A stretch of 64,000 nucleotides of DNA from Asanoa sp. WMMD1127 (GTDB lineage: Bacteria; Actinomycetota; Actinomycetes; Mycobacteriales; Micromonosporaceae): NCBI RefSeq assembly GCF_029626225.1, contig NZ_JARUBP010000001.1:6324001-6388000 (forward strand). Reading direction: 5' to 3'. The notes beneath the pieces are model-generated. The model saw only the letters and a program-made list of their open reading frames with translations, was not told where the DNA came from and ran no database searches. Shown in pieces: positions 1-7,726 of this stretch (position 1 is its first letter; each line of letters starts with the position of its first letter). A program made the position numbers and the translations under genes.

Positions 1-179
1 AGATCATGGGTCAGCGGCCGGGCCGGCTTCACGCCCTGCTGCTCGTAGGCGATCGCCGTCGCCTCCACCGCGCCGATCCAGATCGGCAGGTAGCGGTCGC
101 CCTCGACCTCTCGGAGCAGCACAATCGGCTGGTTGCTGGGCAACTCGACCCGAACCCCGACCACGCTCAGCTCACGCAC
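1..179 (-). CDS. Bifunctional nuclease (BFN/DUF151) family protein, N-terminal part
   Basis: This is the first 59 codons of a gene cut by the window edge. The translation runs from a GTG at 177-179 through motifs typical of the DUF151 bifunctional nuclease family: LPSNQPIVLLRE, then RYLPIWIGAVEATAIA. An ACGGAGG ribosome site lies four bases upstream of the GTG. It follows ftsR and garA in the same direction, which is the order of Rv1829 after Rv1828 and Rv1827 in M. tuberculosis. Family members have been reported to have DNase and RNase activity, but the bacterial role is poorly defined. Family assignment is firm; activity is inferred. Confidence 0.85.
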   Translation of the reverse strand, partial: MRELSVVGVRVELPSNQPIVLLREVEGDRYLPIWIGAVEATAIAYEQQGVKPARPLTHD

Positions 180-354
180 TGCGCCTCCGTGTCGTTGTCG
201 TCGTTCCCAGTGCCGTCGCCGGCCCCTTCCTTTGCACGGTACACGCGCGGGCGGAGTGCGTCCCGCACGCGCGGTCGGTGCCGAGGGGGAACCAGGTTCG
301 AGCCTACGTGATCTGGGTGACCGGGCCGCAACCCGGCGGGGCCGCCGTGCGGGC

Positions 355-1089
355 TCAGCGGCCCAGGGTGTCCCGCAGGCCCGCCCGCACCAGCGCCGCG
401 CGCAGCTGCTGGGCCAGCCCCGTCAGCTCCTGCGCGGCCGCCGCGGCGCGCGCCCGGGCCGCCGGGTCCTTCTGCCGGGCCAGCGGGCCGACCAGCTGCG
501 CGAAGAGGCCGACGTCACGGTCGGCGGCCGCCTTGTAGCCGCGCAGGTGCCGCACCTCGATCCCGTACGAGGCGAGGCCCGCGACCGCCGCGGCGATGAC
601 GAGGGCGTCGGCGTCGTACCAGCCGGGCGTGCGCTGGGTCACCATGCCCAGCTCCTCGAGCTCGGCGAGCGCGCCCGGGTCGATGGCGGTGCGCTCGACC
701 AGCTCCGCCCGGCGCACGAGCGCGTCGGTGGGCGCCGCGGCCGGCTCGCCGCTGTCGGGCACCGCAACCAGCACCGGACGGCGCGGGGCGACGTCGTCGC
801 CGGTGTCCCGCGCCTCCAGCTCCGCCCGGATCACCCGCAGGGGCAGGTAGCGGTCCCGTTGCGCGGACAGCACGAAGCGCAGCCGGTCCAGGTCGCGCCA
901 GCTGTACTTGCGGTAGCCGGCCGGCGTGCGCTCCGGCTCGACCAGCCCCTCCGCCTCGAGGAAACGCAGCTTGGAGATGGTGGTGTCGGGAAACTCCGGG
1001 CGCAGCTCCGCCAGGACCTCACCGATGCTCATGCGCGGCACCTCGCGCGGGTCGGCGCCGGCCGCCGCGCCCGGGGCACGTTCGGTCAC
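355..1089 (-). CDS. ftsR: MerR-family transcriptional regulator FtsR
   Basis: A 244-residue protein with an N-terminal MerR-like winged helix at about residues 20-90: MSIGEVLAELRPEFPDTTIS, then KLRFLEAEGLVEPERTPAGY and a following YS-WRDLDRLRFVL helix. The C-terminal half (about 125-240) is an alpha-helical effector or dimerisation region without Cys ligands. It matches Rv1828, named FtsR in Corynebacterium, where it activates ftsZ. Position between garA and the nuclease gene supports the call. The start is 15 bases after the garA stop, so the two are probably cotranscribed. Regulation of ftsZ in this organism is inferred from the family. Confidence 0.88.
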   Translation of the reverse strand: MTERAPGAAAGADPREVPRMSIGEVLAELRPEFPDTTISKLRFLEAEGLVEPERTPAGYRKYSWRDLDRLRFVLSAQRDRYLPLRVIRAELEARDTGDDVAPRRPVLVAVPDSGEPAAAPTDALVRRAELVERTAIDPGALAELEELGMVTQRTPGWYDADALVIAAAVAGLASYGIEVRHLRGYKAAADRDVGLFAQLVGPLARQKDPAARARAAAAAQELTGLAQQLRAALVRAGLRDTLGR

Positions 1090-1104
1090 GCGTCGCCTCC
1101 CGAG

Positions 1105-1557
1105 TCAGCCGCGCGCGGACTCCTCATCCGGGCGGGGGCCCGCGATGAACACCAGGCGGAACTTGCCGATCTGGACCTCGTCGCCGTTGCTCAGCGTCGC
1201 CGCCTCGACCCGCTCGCGGTTGACGTAGGTGCCGTTGAGGCTGCCCACGTCGCGCACCGTGAAGGTGCCGCCGTCGCGGTGGAACTCCGCGTGGCGCCGG
1301 GAGACCGTCACGTCGTCGAGGAAGATGTCACTGTCGGGGTGCCGGCCGCTCGTGGTCACGTCGTGGTCCAACAGGAACCGCGCGCCCGCGTTGGGCCCCC
1401 GCCGGACGACCAGCAAGGCCATCCCGGGCGGCAGCGAACCCGACATGCGGCCGGGCACGACGTCGGCGTCGGGGCCCTCCAGCACTTCGTCGAGCGAGCC
1501 CAGGTTGAGCGTCGACGTGACGTCGAGTGGGGGAAACTCGTCGTCGGGGCGCGTCAT
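1105..1557 (-). CDS. garA: FHA-domain glycogen accumulation regulator GarA/OdhI
   Basis: A 150-residue protein with an FHA domain at about 55-140. The phosphothreonine-binding residues are visible in GRHPDSDIFLDD, VSRRHAEF and LNGTYVN. GarA/OdhI binds and inhibits 2-oxoglutarate dehydrogenase and regulates glutamate dehydrogenase. Phosphorylation of an N-terminal ETTS motif by Ser/Thr kinases makes it bind itself and release its targets. Here the motif is degenerate, DVTST at residues 12-16, so T14 and T16 are the candidate acceptors. GAGGTGG precedes the ATG by four bases. A promoter of its own sits upstream at 1649-1678, separating it from gcvH. Confidence 0.93.
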   Translation of the reverse strand: MTRPDDEFPPLDVTSTLNLGSLDEVLEGPDADVVPGRMSGSLPPGMALLVVRRGPNAGARFLLDHDVTTSGRHPDSDIFLDDVTVSRRHAEFHRDGGTFTVRDVGSLNGTYVNRERVEAATLSNGDEVQIGKFRLVFIAGPRPDEESARG

Positions 1558-1648
1558 CGGTCCACCTCACGGATCTTTCGGCAGCGGCGCCGGACACCCC
1601 GGCCCCTAGTGGGCAGCAGCTTTGGAACAAGTCAAAAACAACCTCGCG

Positions 1649-1678
1649 AGCCTAGCCAGCCCTGAAATCCAGGGTCAA
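1649..1678 (-). promoter_or_regulatory. Sigma-70-type promoter of garA-ftsR-nuclease genes
   Basis: On the minus strand TTGACC (1678-1673) and TAGGCT (1654-1649) are separated by 18 bases. This predicts a start near 1642 and an untranslated leader of about 85 bases before garA. The same two hexamers with the same spacing recur upstream of the M14 peptidase gene at 41160-41189, which strengthens the call. Confidence 0.6.
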
Positions 1679-1729
1679 CCAGACGCGCGGGCACATCTTG
1701 GGCCGCGCTCGGGCTGGTCAGCCCCGCGG

Positions 1730-2107
1730 TCAGCTCTCCGTCAGCTCGCGGTAGGCGTCGGCGGTCAGCAGGCCGTCGAGCGCCGCCGGGTCGCCGGGTT
1801 CGATCTCCACCAGCCAGCCCTCGCCGTACGGGTCCGAGTTGATCGTCTCGGGCTCGTCGACGAGCTTGTCGTTGCGCGCCACGACCGTACCGGTGATCGG
1901 TGCGTAGATCTCCGAAACGCTCTTGGTCGACTCGACCTCGCCGAACGAGTCGCCGGCGTTGACCTGCGCGCCCTGCTCGGGCAGCTGGACGTAGACGATG
2001 TCGCCCAGCGCGTCCTGGGCGAAATGGGTGATGCCCACCCGCACCGGGCCGTCGCCGCCGCGCACCCACTCGTGCTCGGCGGTGTATCGCAGGTCGTCAG
2101 GGATCAC
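1730..2107 (-). CDS. gcvH: Glycine cleavage system H protein
   Basis: A 125-residue lipoyl carrier of the glycine cleavage complex. It shuttles the aminomethyl group between the P, T and L proteins. The lipoyl-lysine is K62 in the motif EVESTKSVSE, and the conserved opening LRYTAEHEWV is intact. Length is normal for the family. It lies 17 bases after the first DUF881 gene, within the same gene order as Rv1826 between Rv1825 and garA. No gcvP or gcvT is in the window. The 172 bases downstream hold the garA promoter and no gene. Confidence 0.95.
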   Translation of the reverse strand: MIPDDLRYTAEHEWVRGGDGPVRVGITHFAQDALGDIVYVQLPEQGAQVNAGDSFGEVESTKSVSEIYAPITGTVVARNDKLVDEPETINSDPYGEGWLVEIEPGDPAALDGLLTADAYRELTES

Positions 2108-2124
2108 GGCACATCCTTCGTCAT

Positions 2125-3294
2125 TCAGCTCACCGGCTTGGCGTGCTCGAGGTCGACGGGCGCGGCGGTCGCCGTGACGTCGACCGTGTCGCGTTCGTCG
2201 ACGATCACGTTACCGCCGTCCGCTTTGATCGACGGCACCAGCCCGTCCGGAATGTTGAGCGCGGTCCGCATCGTCGGCGGATCGCCGATGACCGTGATCG
2301 TGTAGGGGCCGGTCAGGCGCTTGCCGGACACCTCGATCCCACCGTCGACGTCGACGAAGTAGGTGCTCGCCACGATCCGCACCAGCGTGCCGTCGACGCC
2401 GGCGATCTGCATCGCCTCCGCGTCCGCGCCCCGCAGCTCCTGCACCGCGTTGAGGATGTCGGACGCCGCGATCGGCTGCGGCCCCGCCACGAACCGGATC
2501 GTCAGGCCCGGCCCCGTCGCGGGCGCGGTCCCGGCCAGGATGGCGAGCTCGTCGGCCCGTCTGGTGGCCTCCTCCAACGCCGCGGCCCGGCCCTGGGCGC
2601 CCGACTGGAGCTGGCGCTGACTGTCCTGAAGGGACGCTATCTCGCGCTGGAGGCGGTCCTCCTGCGCCTGCAGGTCCGACTGGAGCCGCACCAGGTCGTC
2701 CTCGCGCATCGCGGCGAGGTCGGAGTCGACGGATCTCCCGCGCAGCTGGACGGCCAGGGTGAAGCCGAGCAGCGCCAGCAGCACGAGAATGATCACACCC
2801 GCGGCGCCCCGCTTCTTGCGGGTCGGCCGGCCGGCCGCCGCCGCCTCGTCCGTGGGTTCCGCTTTCCCGGCCGGCGGTTCCTCGTCTTTCTCCGTCGGAT
2901 CCGCGACATGATCGTCCGGTGCCGGAAACGTGTCCCCGCTTGCGCCCTCGGTGAGCGGAGAGATGCGCACCGTCTCGCTCTCCGTCGGTCGCACCGGATC
3001 GCCGCCCGGGCGGCCCGTCAGCGGCGTGACGCGCATCGTGGTGGTGTCCGGGTCCGCGGTGACCGGGGTCAGGCGGACCGTCCGCTCATCGGCGTCGGGC
3101 TCGACTGCCTGGGCCGGCTCGACCATCCCGGCCGGCTCGACCACCCCGGCCGGCTCGACCGGCGGGGCGGGCTCGGCGGGCCGCGCCGGCGCCGGGCGGC
3201 CCGGGGTGGGCCGGCGGGCCGCCTTGGCGCCCTCCTGGCGCGGTGGCGTCTGGATCGGCTCCGTGCGGTCGTCCTCGCGCGGGTCGTCGGTCAT
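2125..3294 (-). CDS. DUF881 membrane protein with long Pro-rich cytoplasmic N-terminus
   Basis: A 389-residue protein. Residues 1-160 are a disordered Pro/Glu-rich segment, 163-183 a single membrane helix, about 190-235 a coiled coil, and 245-380 the extracytoplasmic DUF881 domain. It corresponds to Rv1825. The N-terminal part carries three similar short blocks, TVRLTPVT (72-79), TMRVTPLT (86-93) and TVRISPLT (108-115), which look like repeated Ser/Thr phosphorylation sites; that is an inference. A six-residue repeat (EPAGVV-like, about 54-71) comes from an 18-bp DNA repeat. The molecular function of DUF881 is unknown; its neighbours suggest a role at the membrane or division site. Confidence 0.88.
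   Translation of the reverse strand: MTDDPREDDRTEPIQTPPRQEGAKAARRPTPGRPAPARPAEPAPPVEPAGVVEPAGMVEPAQAVEPDADERTVRLTPVTADPDTTTMRVTPLTGRPGGDPVRPTESETVRISPLTEGASGDTFPAPDDHVADPTEKDEEPPAGKAEPTDEAAAAGRPTRKKRGAAGVIILVLLALLGFTLAVQLRGRSVDSDLAAMREDDLVRLQSDLQAQEDRLQREIASLQDSQRQLQSGAQGRAAALEEATRRADELAILAGTAPATGPGLTIRFVAGPQPIAASDILNAVQELRGADAEAMQIAGVDGTLVRIVASTYFVDVDGGIEVSGKRLTGPYTITVIGDPPTMRTALNIPDGLVPSIKADGGNVIVDERDTVDVTATAAPVDLEHAKPVS
3114..3167. repeat. Three tandem 18-bp repeats inside the DUF881 gene
   Basis: Units start at 3114, 3132 and 3150, each beginning CCGGCTCGACC. The first two differ at one base and the third diverges in its last seven. They encode the EPAGVV-type repeats of the disordered N-terminus. 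Such an in-frame repeat could vary in copy number without breaking the reading frame. Confidence 0.8.
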
Positions 3295-3312
3295 GTGATC
3301 GCTCCTCCCGCG

Positions 3313-3645
3313 TCAGGCCCGGAACAGGTGGCGGCGGATGGCGGCCACGTTGCCGAAGATGCGCACCCCGAGCACGACGACGACGCCGGTGGACAGCTGG
3401 CCGCCCACGCCGAGCTGGTCGCCGAGATAGACGATCAGGGCGGCCACCAGCACGTTCGAGATGAACGAGATGACGAACTGCTGGTCGTCGAAGATGCCGT
3501 CGAGCTTGGCCCGGACGCCGCCGAAGACCGCGTCGAGGGCCGCGACCACCGCGATCGGCAGGTACGGCTCGAGCCAGCCGGGCACGGTCGGCCCGAAGAC
3601 CAGGCCGAGGACGACACCCACGATCAGGGCGAGTACGGGGATCAT
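3313..3645 (-). CDS. sbp: Small basic protein (DUF1290) family membrane protein
   Basis: A 110-residue membrane protein with three hydrophobic segments (about 3-20, 26-42 and 57-77) and the DUF1290 signature around residues 35-50 (DAVFGGVRAKLDGIFDD). It matches Rv1824 and the small basic protein encoded near divisome genes in Gram-positive bacteria. Its stop directly abuts the preceding DUF881 gene: the ATG at 3645 follows that gene's TAG (3648-3646) with no gap. DUF881-Sbp-DUF881 is a conserved arrangement, which suggests a membrane complex. Biochemical function is not known. Confidence 0.9.
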   Translation of the reverse strand: MIPVLALIVGVVLGLVFGPTVPGWLEPYLPIAVVAALDAVFGGVRAKLDGIFDDQQFVISFISNVLVAALIVYLGDQLGVGGQLSTGVVVVLGVRIFGNVAAIRRHLFRA

Positions 3646-4554
3646 CTAGCCGCCTCCGGACGGGCTCGAGGAGGTTGTGCCGGGCGTCGGTGTCGCGCTG
3701 GCTGTCGCGCTGGGTGGCGCCGGGCGGGTCGCGTAGTTGAGCTGCGGCTCGGTGGCCGCGGGCAGGTTGAGGTCGTCCGCGCGGCGCGTGTCGAAGCCGA
3801 TGTGCTCGCCGTCGGCCACCTTGCGCATCAGCGCCGCCGCGGTCGTGTCGTGGAACTTGTCCTCGAGGTCGCGGTCGCCGATCGCCCGTATCTCGTAGGG
3901 GCTGGTGACCGGCCGGAAGTCCACCAGGATCGCCCCGCCGGCCTTGCGGATCGTCGACGTCGCGGTCAGCCGCTGGTCGTTGATCGCGATCGCCTCCGCG
4001 CCGGACGCCCACAGCGCGTTGACCACGAGCTGCAGGTCGCGGTCGAAGATCCGGCCGAGGTCGCTGGCGTCGCCACCCTTGTCCGCGGCCGCGGAGTCGG
4101 TCAGCCGCACCACGAGCCCGTCCCCGGTGACCCGGCGCAACCCGGTGGCGGCCTCCGTGGCGCGGCGCTGCGCGGCCTGGTCGGTGCCGAGGGCCGCGTC
4201 CCGCTCGCGCGCGACCTGGTCGCGCAGGGCGTCGGCCCGCGCGCGCAGGTTGTCGGTGGTCTCCTGGCGCGCCTTGATCTGGCTGACCAGGTCGGCCCGG
4301 GCCTGGCTGCGGCGCGGCTCGTCCTCGACGGTCTGCCGGTAGGCGACCGCGAACAGCACACCGATCAGCCCGGCGACCAGCACCGCCGTGGTCCGCCGGG
4401 CGGTCTGGCGCCACCCCGTCGGCGGGCCGTCCTTGGCGCGGCGGGCGGCCGCGTCCGCGTACCCCGGGTCGAGGGGGTTGCTGAACAGCTCCGACAGGAA
4501 GTCCGGGGACATCCAGCGGCGCGCCGGCGGTTTCTCCTCCTCGGGCCCGGTCAC
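3646..4554 (-). CDS. DUF881 family membrane protein
   Basis: A 302-residue paralogue of the protein encoded at 2125-3294 and the counterpart of Rv1823. It has a short cytoplasmic segment (1-54), one membrane helix at about 55-72, a coiled coil at about 85-130 and the DUF881 domain at about 140-275, ending in a Ser/Thr/Pro-rich tail. The N-terminal phrase SPDFLSELFSNPLDPGY is typical of the actinobacterial version. The ATG overlaps the stop of the phosphatidyltransferase gene by four bases (ATGA), so translation is coupled. Function unknown. Confidence 0.88.
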   Translation of the reverse strand: MTGPEEEKPPARRWMSPDFLSELFSNPLDPGYADAAARRAKDGPPTGWRQTARRTTAVLVAGLIGVLFAVAYRQTVEDEPRRSQARADLVSQIKARQETTDNLRARADALRDQVARERDAALGTDQAAQRRATEAATGLRRVTGDGLVVRLTDSAAADKGGDASDLGRIFDRDLQLVVNALWASGAEAIAINDQRLTATSTIRKAGGAILVDFRPVTSPYEIRAIGDRDLEDKFHDTTAAALMRKVADGEHIGFDTRRADDLNLPAATEPQLNYATRPAPPSATASATPTPGTTSSSPSGGG

Positions 4555-5165
4555 GCCGGCTCGCCCTCACGAGCGGCGGCGGCGGCCCGGCCGGCGCGGA
4601 TCACGCGGGCGGCCTGGCCGACGTAGAGGAAGCCGGCGATCCAGTAGAGGACGATGCCCCACCAGGCCAGGCCCCAGCCGACCGCGGCGGCGCCGGTGGC
4701 GATCGGTGGCGCGGCGTGCACGAGCAGCAGCACCGGGAACGCGGCGAGCAGGATGAACGTGGCGGTCTTGCCCAGGTAGTGCACCTGCGGCGGCCCGAAC
4801 CCGTTGCGGCGCAGCACCGCCAGGCAGATCACCATCATCAGCTCGCGGGCGACCAGGGCGGCGGTGAACTCCCAGGGCACGATCTCGCGGTAGGTGAAGG
4901 CCACCAGCACGGCCAGGATGTAGAGCCGGTCGGCGAGCGGGTCGAGCAGCTCACCGAGCCGGCTGACCTGGCCGAGCCGGCGGGCGACCCAGCCGTCGAT
5001 CCAGTCGCTGCTGCCGCCCACCGTCAGCACGATCACGGCGGCGACGTCGTGCTTGGGGCCGATCATCAGCCAGAGGAAGACCGGGACGCCGGCGAGGCGC
5101 AGGAAGCTGATCAGGTTGGGCAGGGTGAGCACACGGTCGCGCGCGACGGTGGGCGTACGCGACAC
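4551..5165 (-). CDS. CDP-alcohol phosphatidyltransferase (PgsA-like)
   Basis: A membrane enzyme of phospholipid synthesis that transfers a phosphatidyl group from CDP-diacylglycerol to an alcohol. The full motif DGx2ARx8Gx3Dx3D is present (DGWVAR, then G-ELL-D-PLA-D). About five to six membrane helices are predicted. The reading frame stays open to 5321, but the GTG at 5165 is preferred because GGAGGAGG lies five bases before it; this gives 204 residues, the usual size. It is the counterpart of Rv1822 (pgsA2), whose substrate is not settled. A TATAGT box at 5292-5287 may be the operon's -10. It heads the operon running to gcvH. Confidence 0.88.
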   Translation of the reverse strand: MSRTPTVARDRVLTLPNLISFLRLAGVPVFLWLMIGPKHDVAAVIVLTVGGSSDWIDGWVARRLGQVSRLGELLDPLADRLYILAVLVAFTYREIVPWEFTAALVARELMMVICLAVLRRNGFGPPQVHYLGKTATFILLAAFPVLLLVHAAPPIATGAAAVGWGLAWWGIVLYWIAGFLYVGQAARVIRAGRAAAAAREGEPA

Positions 5166-5333
5166 CGCTGCCTCCTCCACCGCGACGGGCCTCCCCTGGC
5201 ACTGCTCGGCAGTGCCGCCCACCACCGGCGGCCGCGAACGGACGCGGACGGCGCGCGGGACCAACCCCCTGATCATTGGCCGTGCCACTATATCGGCCAT
5301 GACATGACACGCCGAGCCCACCGGGGTTCGCGC

Positions 5334-6110
5334 TCAGCGGGTCAGCAACGCGGCGATCTCGGCGGTGATCAGTTCCGGTCGTTCGATCGGCAGCAGGTGG
5401 CCGGCGCCCGGGATCTCCACGAGGCGCGCGTCGCGGATGCCGGCGGCGAGGTCGCGGGCGATCAGCGGGTAGTCGTCGGCGTCGGCGTCACCGACCGCCA
5501 CCAGCGTCTTCGCCCGCACCACGTGGAGCAGGGTCGATGGCCGGGCCGTGTCGTCGGGCAGCTCGAACGACCCTGTGACCGTCTGGTTGACCAGGCTCGT
5601 CCGCATCGCGCCGTCGATCTCGTCGGCGATCGCGGTCAGCTCGGGTGACCATTCGCGGTGCGGGCCGCGTACCCACATGTCCTTGTTGAGCGCCGTCGCG
5701 CCGTCGATGTCGCCGGCCTCGAGCAGGCTCTCCTCGGCGGCGCCGTAGTCGCGGACGGTCCGGCTCCAGTCCCAGCCCGAGACCGGCGCGGCGAGCAGGC
5801 CGAGGTGGGTGACCCGCTCGGGCCAGCGGGTGGCGAACTCGAGCGAGATGTAGCCGCCGAGCGAGTTGCCGACGACGGCGGCCCGCTCGAGGCCGAGACC
5901 GTCGAGCACGGCGGCGAGATCGTCGCGGTGACGGAAGCCGGCGGTCGGGGGCGGCGTCCGGCCGAACCCGCGCAGGTCGTAACGGATGACGGTGTGCTGC
6001 GGGACCAGCCCGGCGGCGACCCGGTCCCAGCTGTGATGATCGCTGACCCCGTTGTGCACGAGCACCACCGGAGGCCCGCTGCCTTCGACGGCAACGGCAA
6101 TGTCCGACAA
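5334..6110 (-). CDS. Alpha/beta-fold hydrolase
   Basis: A 258-residue hydrolase of the alpha/beta superfamily. The oxyanion-hole region is VVLVHNGVSDHHSW, the nucleophile is the Ser of GNSLGG (about residue 92), and the catalytic His is in GAGHLLP near the end. The acidic residue is probably in the DADADD stretch (about 208-213). Substrate cannot be assigned. The start codon is TTG at 6110, supported by GAGGAG six bases upstream. The 198 bases between this gene and the MazF-like gene hold no gene that can be supported. Confidence 0.8.
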   Translation of the reverse strand: MSDIAVAVEGSGPPVVLVHNGVSDHHSWDRVAAGLVPQHTVIRYDLRGFGRTPPPTAGFRHRDDLAAVLDGLGLERAAVVGNSLGGYISLEFATRWPERVTHLGLLAAPVSGWDWSRTVRDYGAAEESLLEAGDIDGATALNKDMWVRGPHREWSPELTAIADEIDGAMRTSLVNQTVTGSFELPDDTARPSTLLHVVRAKTLVAVGDADADDYPLIARDLAAGIRDARLVEIPGAGHLLPIERPELITAEIAALLTR

Positions 6111-6308
6111 ACGACACTCCTCTATCGAGCGACAAGATGGCGCGGCCAGTGAACCGCATCGCGCTCCCCCGCACGACCGGTTTTCGGCACACCCTCTATG
6201 GCGTCCTAGGATGTTGGTCGTGGGGCCGCGGGCCTGGCTCGACGCGGAGCGAGATTTGTCCGGCGGGAGCGACGGTCGTGCCCCCGGCGGGCCCGGGCAA
6301 ACCGGTTT

Positions 6309-6641
6309 TTAAAGGTCGAAGAGCTCGCGCAGGCTCGCGGAGATCTTGGCCATGCTCGCGCCCGTGAGGAGGCCGAGGCGTTCGGCGCCGATGGCGGCCG
6401 GGAGGCGGCGCATGCGGTTGAGGACGACCACGCCGGAGATCGGGTCGGTCTCGGCCAGGGCGATCGCGAACGGCGGCAGGTCGTCGGCGGCGCCGCGCTG
6501 GCGGACGACGGGCGCGCAGAAGGGCGCGGCGGATGGGCGGTCGTTGTGGGCTTCCGAGGAGAGGACGACGACGCGGTAGCGCAGATCGGCGCGTTGCCCG
6601 ATCGTCCACACCTCGCCCTGTTTCAACCCGCGCTCACCCAC
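6309..6641 (-). CDS. MazF/PemK-like toxin-fold protein, no antitoxin seen
   Basis: A 110-residue protein of the PemK/MazF family, which are ribosome-independent endoribonucleases in characterised toxin-antitoxin pairs. The opening KQGEVWTI and the following RYRVVVLSSEAHN match the conserved first strands, and PISGVVVLNRMRRLP matches the middle strand. No antitoxin-like gene lies on either side: upstream is a zinc-ribbon protein and downstream a hydrolase. It may therefore be a solitary or domesticated member. The GTG at 6641 is the likely start, but no convincing ribosome site is seen. Active-site residues were not checked against a structure. Confidence 0.7.
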   Translation of the reverse strand: MGERGLKQGEVWTIGQRADLRYRVVVLSSEAHNDRPSAAPFCAPVVRQRGAADDLPPFAIALAETDPISGVVVLNRMRRLPAAIGAERLGLLTGASMAKISASLRELFDL

Positions 6642-6666
6642 CAATCACCGCCGATCGTACGGCCCT

Positions 6667-6948
6667 TCACGCCTGATCGGTGGGCGCCGCCAGCGGTATT
6701 TCGAGCGCGACCACGCCCCGGAGGTCGAGCCAGGCCCGGTCGGGGCCGCGGACCAGCCGCATGTTCACTTCCTGACAGTTCGGGCATCGGGCCACGGTGC
6801 CGGCGGCGTGGTCGTAGACGTGCATCTGGGCGACCATGCCGCGGTCGCCGCAGTGGGCGCAGGTGCCCTTCGCCATCGACATGTCGACCGCGAAGATGTC
6901 CATGAGCGGGCCGGCGAGGGAGTTGCCGTCGGTGTAGAGGTCGGTCAT
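6667..6948 (-). CDS. DUF6510-like small zinc-ribbon protein
   Basis: A 93-residue protein with two CxxC pairs (CAHCGDRG and CPNCQ) separated by about 23 residues, which predicts one structural zinc site. It resembles the DUF6510 family of actinobacteria. GGAG stands seven bases before the ATG. The gene starts ten bases after the ferredoxin reductase stop, so it is likely the third gene of an operon with the molybdopterin oxidoreductase and the reductase. Its role is unknown; being a small zinc protein beside redox enzymes is suggestive only. Confidence 0.7.
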   Translation of the reverse strand: MTDLYTDGNSLAGPLMDIFAVDMSMAKGTCAHCGDRGMVAQMHVYDHAAGTVARCPNCQEVNMRLVRGPDRAWLDLRGVVALEIPLAAPTDQA

Positions 6949-6958
6949 CGCGTTGCTC

Positions 6959-7726
6959 CTAGGATCCGGTCGGCCCGAAACGCTCGGTCTTGACCTTCCG
7001 CGGGTCGTGGCCCTGTGCGACCAGGATGTCGGCCACCGCCTCGACGAAGCCGGTCGGCCCGCAGACGAAACAGGCCGGCATGAGGTCCGGCGGCCAGCCG
7101 TGCGTCGCCACGGTGGCGAGCTTCACCCGGCCCACCTCGCCGGGCCATTCGGGCGGCGCTTCGCGGGTGTACGCGTACGCGATGTCGAGTCCCATGTCGT
7201 CGCGGATCCGCGTGCGCAGCTCGTTGGCGTAGAGCACCTCGGCCGGGGTCCGCACCGAGTAGATCAGCCGGAACGGCACGCGGCTCTTCGCGTCGGCCCG
7301 CGCCCGGACCATCGCCATGAGCGGGACGAGGCCGGAGCCGCCGCCGATCAGGATGACCGGGTCGGTGTCGGTGTCGCGCCACACGAACCAGCCGCCGATC
7401 GGGCCGCGGATCTCGATCGGGTCGCCGACGCGCATGCCCTCCAGCAGATACGGGGAGACCTCCCCGTCGTGCACGCGCTGGATCGTCAGCTCAACCCGGT
7501 CGCCCTGCGCCGGATTCGCGATCGAGTAGCTGCGCTCGGTCGAGTAGCCGTCGGCCGCGGTCAGCTTGATGTCGACGTGCTGCCCCGGCAGGTGGCCGGG
7601 CCAGTCGGGCACGTCGAACACCAGCGTCGCCGCCGTGTCGGTCTCCGGCCGCCGCTCCGTCAACGTGGCGACCCGCCACGTGAGGCGGCCGCCGGTCAGT
7701 CGCCTTGGTACCGCTGCTCGCGCCAT
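6959..7726 (-). CDS. FAD/NAD(P)-binding ferredoxin reductase-type oxidoreductase
   Basis: A 255-residue reductase of the ferredoxin-NADP reductase superfamily. The FAD-binding motif is RSYSIAN (RxYS), and the NAD(P) domain opens with ILIGGGSGLVPLMAM and ends with FVCGPTGFVEAV and a terminal phenylalanine region (ERFGPTGS). It would pass electrons from NAD(P)H to a partner. The ATG at 7726 has GGAG four bases upstream, and the resulting start MARAAV fits homologues I recall. It overlaps the molybdopterin oxidoreductase gene by 31 bases, so the two products probably act together. Confidence 0.82.
   Translation of the reverse strand: MARAAVPRRLTGGRLTWRVATLTERRPETDTAATLVFDVPDWPGHLPGQHVDIKLTAADGYSTERSYSIANPAQGDRVELTIQRVHDGEVSPYLLEGMRVGDPIEIRGPIGGWFVWRDTDTDPVILIGGGSGLVPLMAMVRARADAKSRVPFRLIYSVRTPAEVLYANELRTRIRDDMGLDIAYAYTREAPPEWPGEVGRVKLATVATHGWPPDLMPACFVCGPTGFVEAVADILVAQGHDPRKVKTERFGPTGS

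Noticed and set aside
2143-4626. Long plus-strand open frame of 827 codons
   Set aside because: It is the antisense shadow of the DUF881, Sbp and DUF881 genes; its translation is Arg/Gly/His-rich with no domain, while the minus-strand genes have recognised families and overlaps.
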